Shown: piece after piece, positions 22,053-23,269 of the stretch
Layout of the letters: every line of letters begins with the position of its first letter
Position numbering within the stretch: the first letter of the stretch is position 1
Assembly (NCBI GenBank): GCA_031552845.1
Contig: JAVBMC010000067.1
Span: forward strand, 1 to 23,269
DNA: 23,269 bases
Origin: JAVBMC01 sp031552845
Lineage (GTDB): Bacteria; Verrucomicrobiota; Kiritimatiellia; RFP12; DVOR01
Direction: 5' to 3'
Notes under the pieces: model-generated
What the model was told of the DNA's origin: nothing
Databases searched by the model: none
What the model saw: only the letters and a program-made list of their open reading frames with translations
Position numbers and translations under genes: made by a program

Positions 22053-22609
22053 AAATCACCCGCTCCCTCTGCGGACTGTTCTTCTGCCACAAGCTTTTTG
22101 ATAAATGCAATCAACCCGCTCATCGAGGCATCAATGTCATCACGGCAGAAACGATAATCCACCCCATACAAGCCAAACGGATCCGGCACATCAATATCCT
22201 TTCCGCCGCGAGGATCAAACTCCTTCAGCAGATGAATGCGGTCCGTCGCCTCCGGCGCAATCTCCCGCAAAAACTCCGCGTGCGACTCCGTCATAGCAAT
22301 CACCAAACGCGATGCATTGATTTTCTCACGCGAAGCCGGCTGACTCCGATGCCGTGACAAATCCAGCCCCATCTCATGCGCAACAAAGATTGAACCCGAT
22401 GAAGCTTTGCATCCATTACATGCGCAAATTCCGGCAGACTCCCCCACCCATCCCTCGGGCAATTCGCCCAAGCGGCTGTTAAATATCACTTCCGCCAAAG
22501 GACTCCGGCACGTATTAGCGGTACAAACAAAGAGGACAATATTAAGACCAGCCGTTTTCACCGGTTGAACCCGGCTTCGGCCGCCGCGCTGCGTACATGC
22601 CGCAAGCAT
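22049..22609 (-). CDS. Low-molecular-weight phosphatase, protein-arginine-phosphatase (YwlE) type
   Basis: The protein has 186 residues. The active-site loop is CTANTCRSP (Cys29 to Arg35) with Asp143 in DVPDPFG as the general acid. Thr33 in the loop matches the Thr that marks YwlE arginine phosphatases; tyrosine phosphatases usually have Ile or Leu there. The substrate is therefore probably phospho-arginine, by motif only. The start is uncertain: ATG 22609 directly follows the stop of the FtsB-like gene (TAAATG), but its first 16 residues are unlike the family. GTG 22561 would give the standard MKTAGLNIVLFVCT start. Confidence 0.9.
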   Translation of the reverse strand: MLAACTQRGGRSRVQPVKTAGLNIVLFVCTANTCRSPLAEVIFNSRLGELPEGWVGESAGICACNGCKASSGSIFVAHEMGLDLSRHRSQPASREKINASRLVIAMTESHAEFLREIAPEATDRIHLLKEFDPRGGKDIDVPDPFGLYGVDYRFCRDDIDASMSGLIAFIKKLVAEEQSAEGAGDL

Positions 22610-22906
22610 TTAGTCCGCGCGCGCCTCAAACTTGTAAAGGACTTCATTCGGACGAACCCGCTTATTTTGACGGGCTAACAACTCCACAAAATCAGGGTCA
22701 GTCTGGAAACGCTGCTGCTTGCTTTTATACGAACGTATTTCCTCAGACTTCGCTTGCACCGCCGCAGTGGCCATTGCATGCTGATCCTTCAGCCCAGCCA
22801 GCTTGCCCCACACCGGGCGCCCCAGAAAAACAAAGCCCGAAGCCAGCACTGCAATCCACAGTGCCCCAAACATGCAATATAAAAAAACTGAGAATGACTT
22901 ATTCAC
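22610..22906 (-). CDS. FtsB/DivIC-type septum formation initiator
   Basis: The protein has 98 residues. It is a bitopic division protein: a short N-terminus, one transmembrane segment (about 7-28), a periplasmic coiled coil (LKDQHAMATAAVQAKSEEI) and the family's C-terminal signature FQTDPDFVELLARQNKRVRPNEVLYKFE (TDP..ElLAR..lrvRpnEvvykF). The family joins FtsL and FtsQ in the divisome. The start is GTG 22906, with only weak GGGA just upstream inside a predicted leader hairpin. ATG at codon 12 would cut the membrane segment. It is the first gene of the run. Confidence 0.9.
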   Translation of the reverse strand: MNKSFSVFLYCMFGALWIAVLASGFVFLGRPVWGKLAGLKDQHAMATAAVQAKSEEIRSYKSKQQRFQTDPDFVELLARQNKRVRPNEVLYKFEARAD

Positions 22907-22908
22907 GC

Positions 22909-22935
22909 GTCCCGAACCTAGAACTTCTACGGGAC
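22909..22935 (-). other. 5' leader hairpin before the FtsB-like start
   Basis: On the minus strand GTCCCG (22935-22930) and CGGGAC (22914-22909) enclose TAGAAGTTCTA, itself a palindrome. The expected transcript start is at or next to the first arm, and the second arm holds the only possible Shine-Dalgarno (GGGA), 3-5 bases before GTG 22906. Confidence 0.5.
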
Positions 22936-22936
22936 A

Positions 22937-22965
22937 AATGTAACAAATTATTCAGTGAAAGTCAA
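22937..22965 (-). promoter_or_regulatory. Sigma70-type promoter of the FtsB-to-zinc-protein run
   Basis: On the minus strand TTGACT (22965-22960), a 17-base spacer and TACATT (22942-22937) lie about 30 bases before the GTG start. All six downstream genes follow on the same strand with small gaps or overlaps. Confidence 0.75.
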
Positions 22966-22989
22966 CAACTTAAACACCTGTCTAACAAA

Positions 22990-23005
22990 AACCATGCGCG
23001 TGGTT
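22990..23005. other. Palindrome downstream of the transposase
   Basis: AACCATGCGCGTGGTT is an inverted repeat with AACCA/TGGTT arms. On the minus strand it is followed by TTTGTT and lies 24 bases past the transposase stop. It could be a weak terminator or part of the insertion sequence end. I could not identify the terminal inverted repeat. Confidence 0.3.
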
Positions 23006-23028
23006 CATTGCAATAAATGACTTCACTT

Positions 23029-23269
23029 TCAGGCGACTCTTTTCAAGGCGGCATTCCAGCGCTCAAAGGCGCTTTGTCCGTCAAAGAGTTTACGTACAAG
23101 CCGATTAATAAAACCGACGCCTTCGGCCAGTTCACGGTGGAGCACGAGGCTTAACCGGCTGCCTTTGGGGGCGAAGCGGCGGATGAGGCGGTGGTTGTTT
23201 TCGTTACTGCCGCGTTCCCAGGAGCTGTAGGGGTGGGCATAATAGATCATGGCGCCTGGGGTATGACGG
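23029..23269 (-). CDS. IS30-like transposase, C-terminal part, cut by the window edge
   Basis: At least 79 residues are open to the edge of the window. IYYAHPYSSWERGSNENNHRLIRRFAPKG matches the IS30 DDE catalytic core, where YFAxPYSSWERGxNENxNGLIRxYFPKG carries the last catalytic Glu (here in NENNH). The rest, INRLVRKLFDGQSAFERW, corresponds to LNxRPRKxLxxxTPxExF in shortened form. The frame continues upstream past Met 23250 (RHTPGA), so no start can be named. Whether the element is complete cannot be seen. It ends about 60 bp upstream of the FtsB-run promoter. Confidence 0.9.
   Translation of the reverse strand, partial: RHTPGAMIYYAHPYSSWERGSNENNHRLIRRFAPKGSRLSLVLHRELAEGVGFINRLVRKLFDGQSAFERWNAALKRVA

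Overview
The window looks like a chromosomal segment of a host-associated or anaerobic bacterium of the PVC superphylum, most likely Kiritimatiellota or Lentisphaerae. This is inference from gene content: a giant secreted DUF2341/LamG/autotransporter-repeat protein without a barrel, an HU-DUF4469 protein, an orphan corrinoid protein beside an iron alcohol dehydrogenase, and gene gaps filled with interspersed repeats. No rRNA or other phylogenetic marker was available to settle it.

Layout. 1-1336: an endonuclease/exonuclease/phosphatase gene broken by one in-frame TAA, then dut. 1487-6485 (minus): a lipoprotein with a poly-acidic run and a 1233-residue secreted beta-strand-repeat protein, each with its own sigma70-type promoter. 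6492-7196: a gene-free, repeat-packed gap that holds a five-unit 22-bp palindromic array. 7154-8773: promoter, tRNA-Asp and terminator, then der. 8867-14874: an island visibly lower in GC than der, with a TPR-DUF2971 protein, a hairpin-rich gap that may encode a structured RNA, a PH-like protein, three small Cys-rich proteins (two with membrane segments), and an HU-DUF4469 DNA-binding protein. 14951-15034: four iteron-like 15-bp repeats. 15319-15761 (minus): a tRNA operon Arg-fMet-Leu-Glu with promoter and terminator. 15820-18328: a divergent promoter, an EF-G-like GTPase, a terminator and a small ABM-domain protein. 22965-18334 (minus): a compact run from a sigma70-type promoter: FtsB/DivIC-like protein, YwlE-type phosphatase, Nnr (NAD(P)HX repair), YqhD-like alcohol dehydrogenase, corrinoid protein and a small zinc-binding protein. 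23029-23269: the C-terminal end of an IS30-like transposase cut by the window edge.

How the genes work together. der, the EF-G-like factor and five tRNAs are translation functions. The minus-strand run joins septum formation, phosphatase and nicotinamide-cofactor repair to a redox/methyl-transfer pair (NADPH-type alcohol dehydrogenase and corrinoid carrier only 6 bp apart). The 8.9-14.9 kb island lies between two tRNA loci and has the look of accessory DNA. The most interesting unexplained signals are the alternative-pairing hairpin region at 11347-11640, the 22-bp palindromic array at 6816-6925, the four iterons at 14951-15034, the TPR-DUF2971 fusion, and the repeat words that abut start codons.
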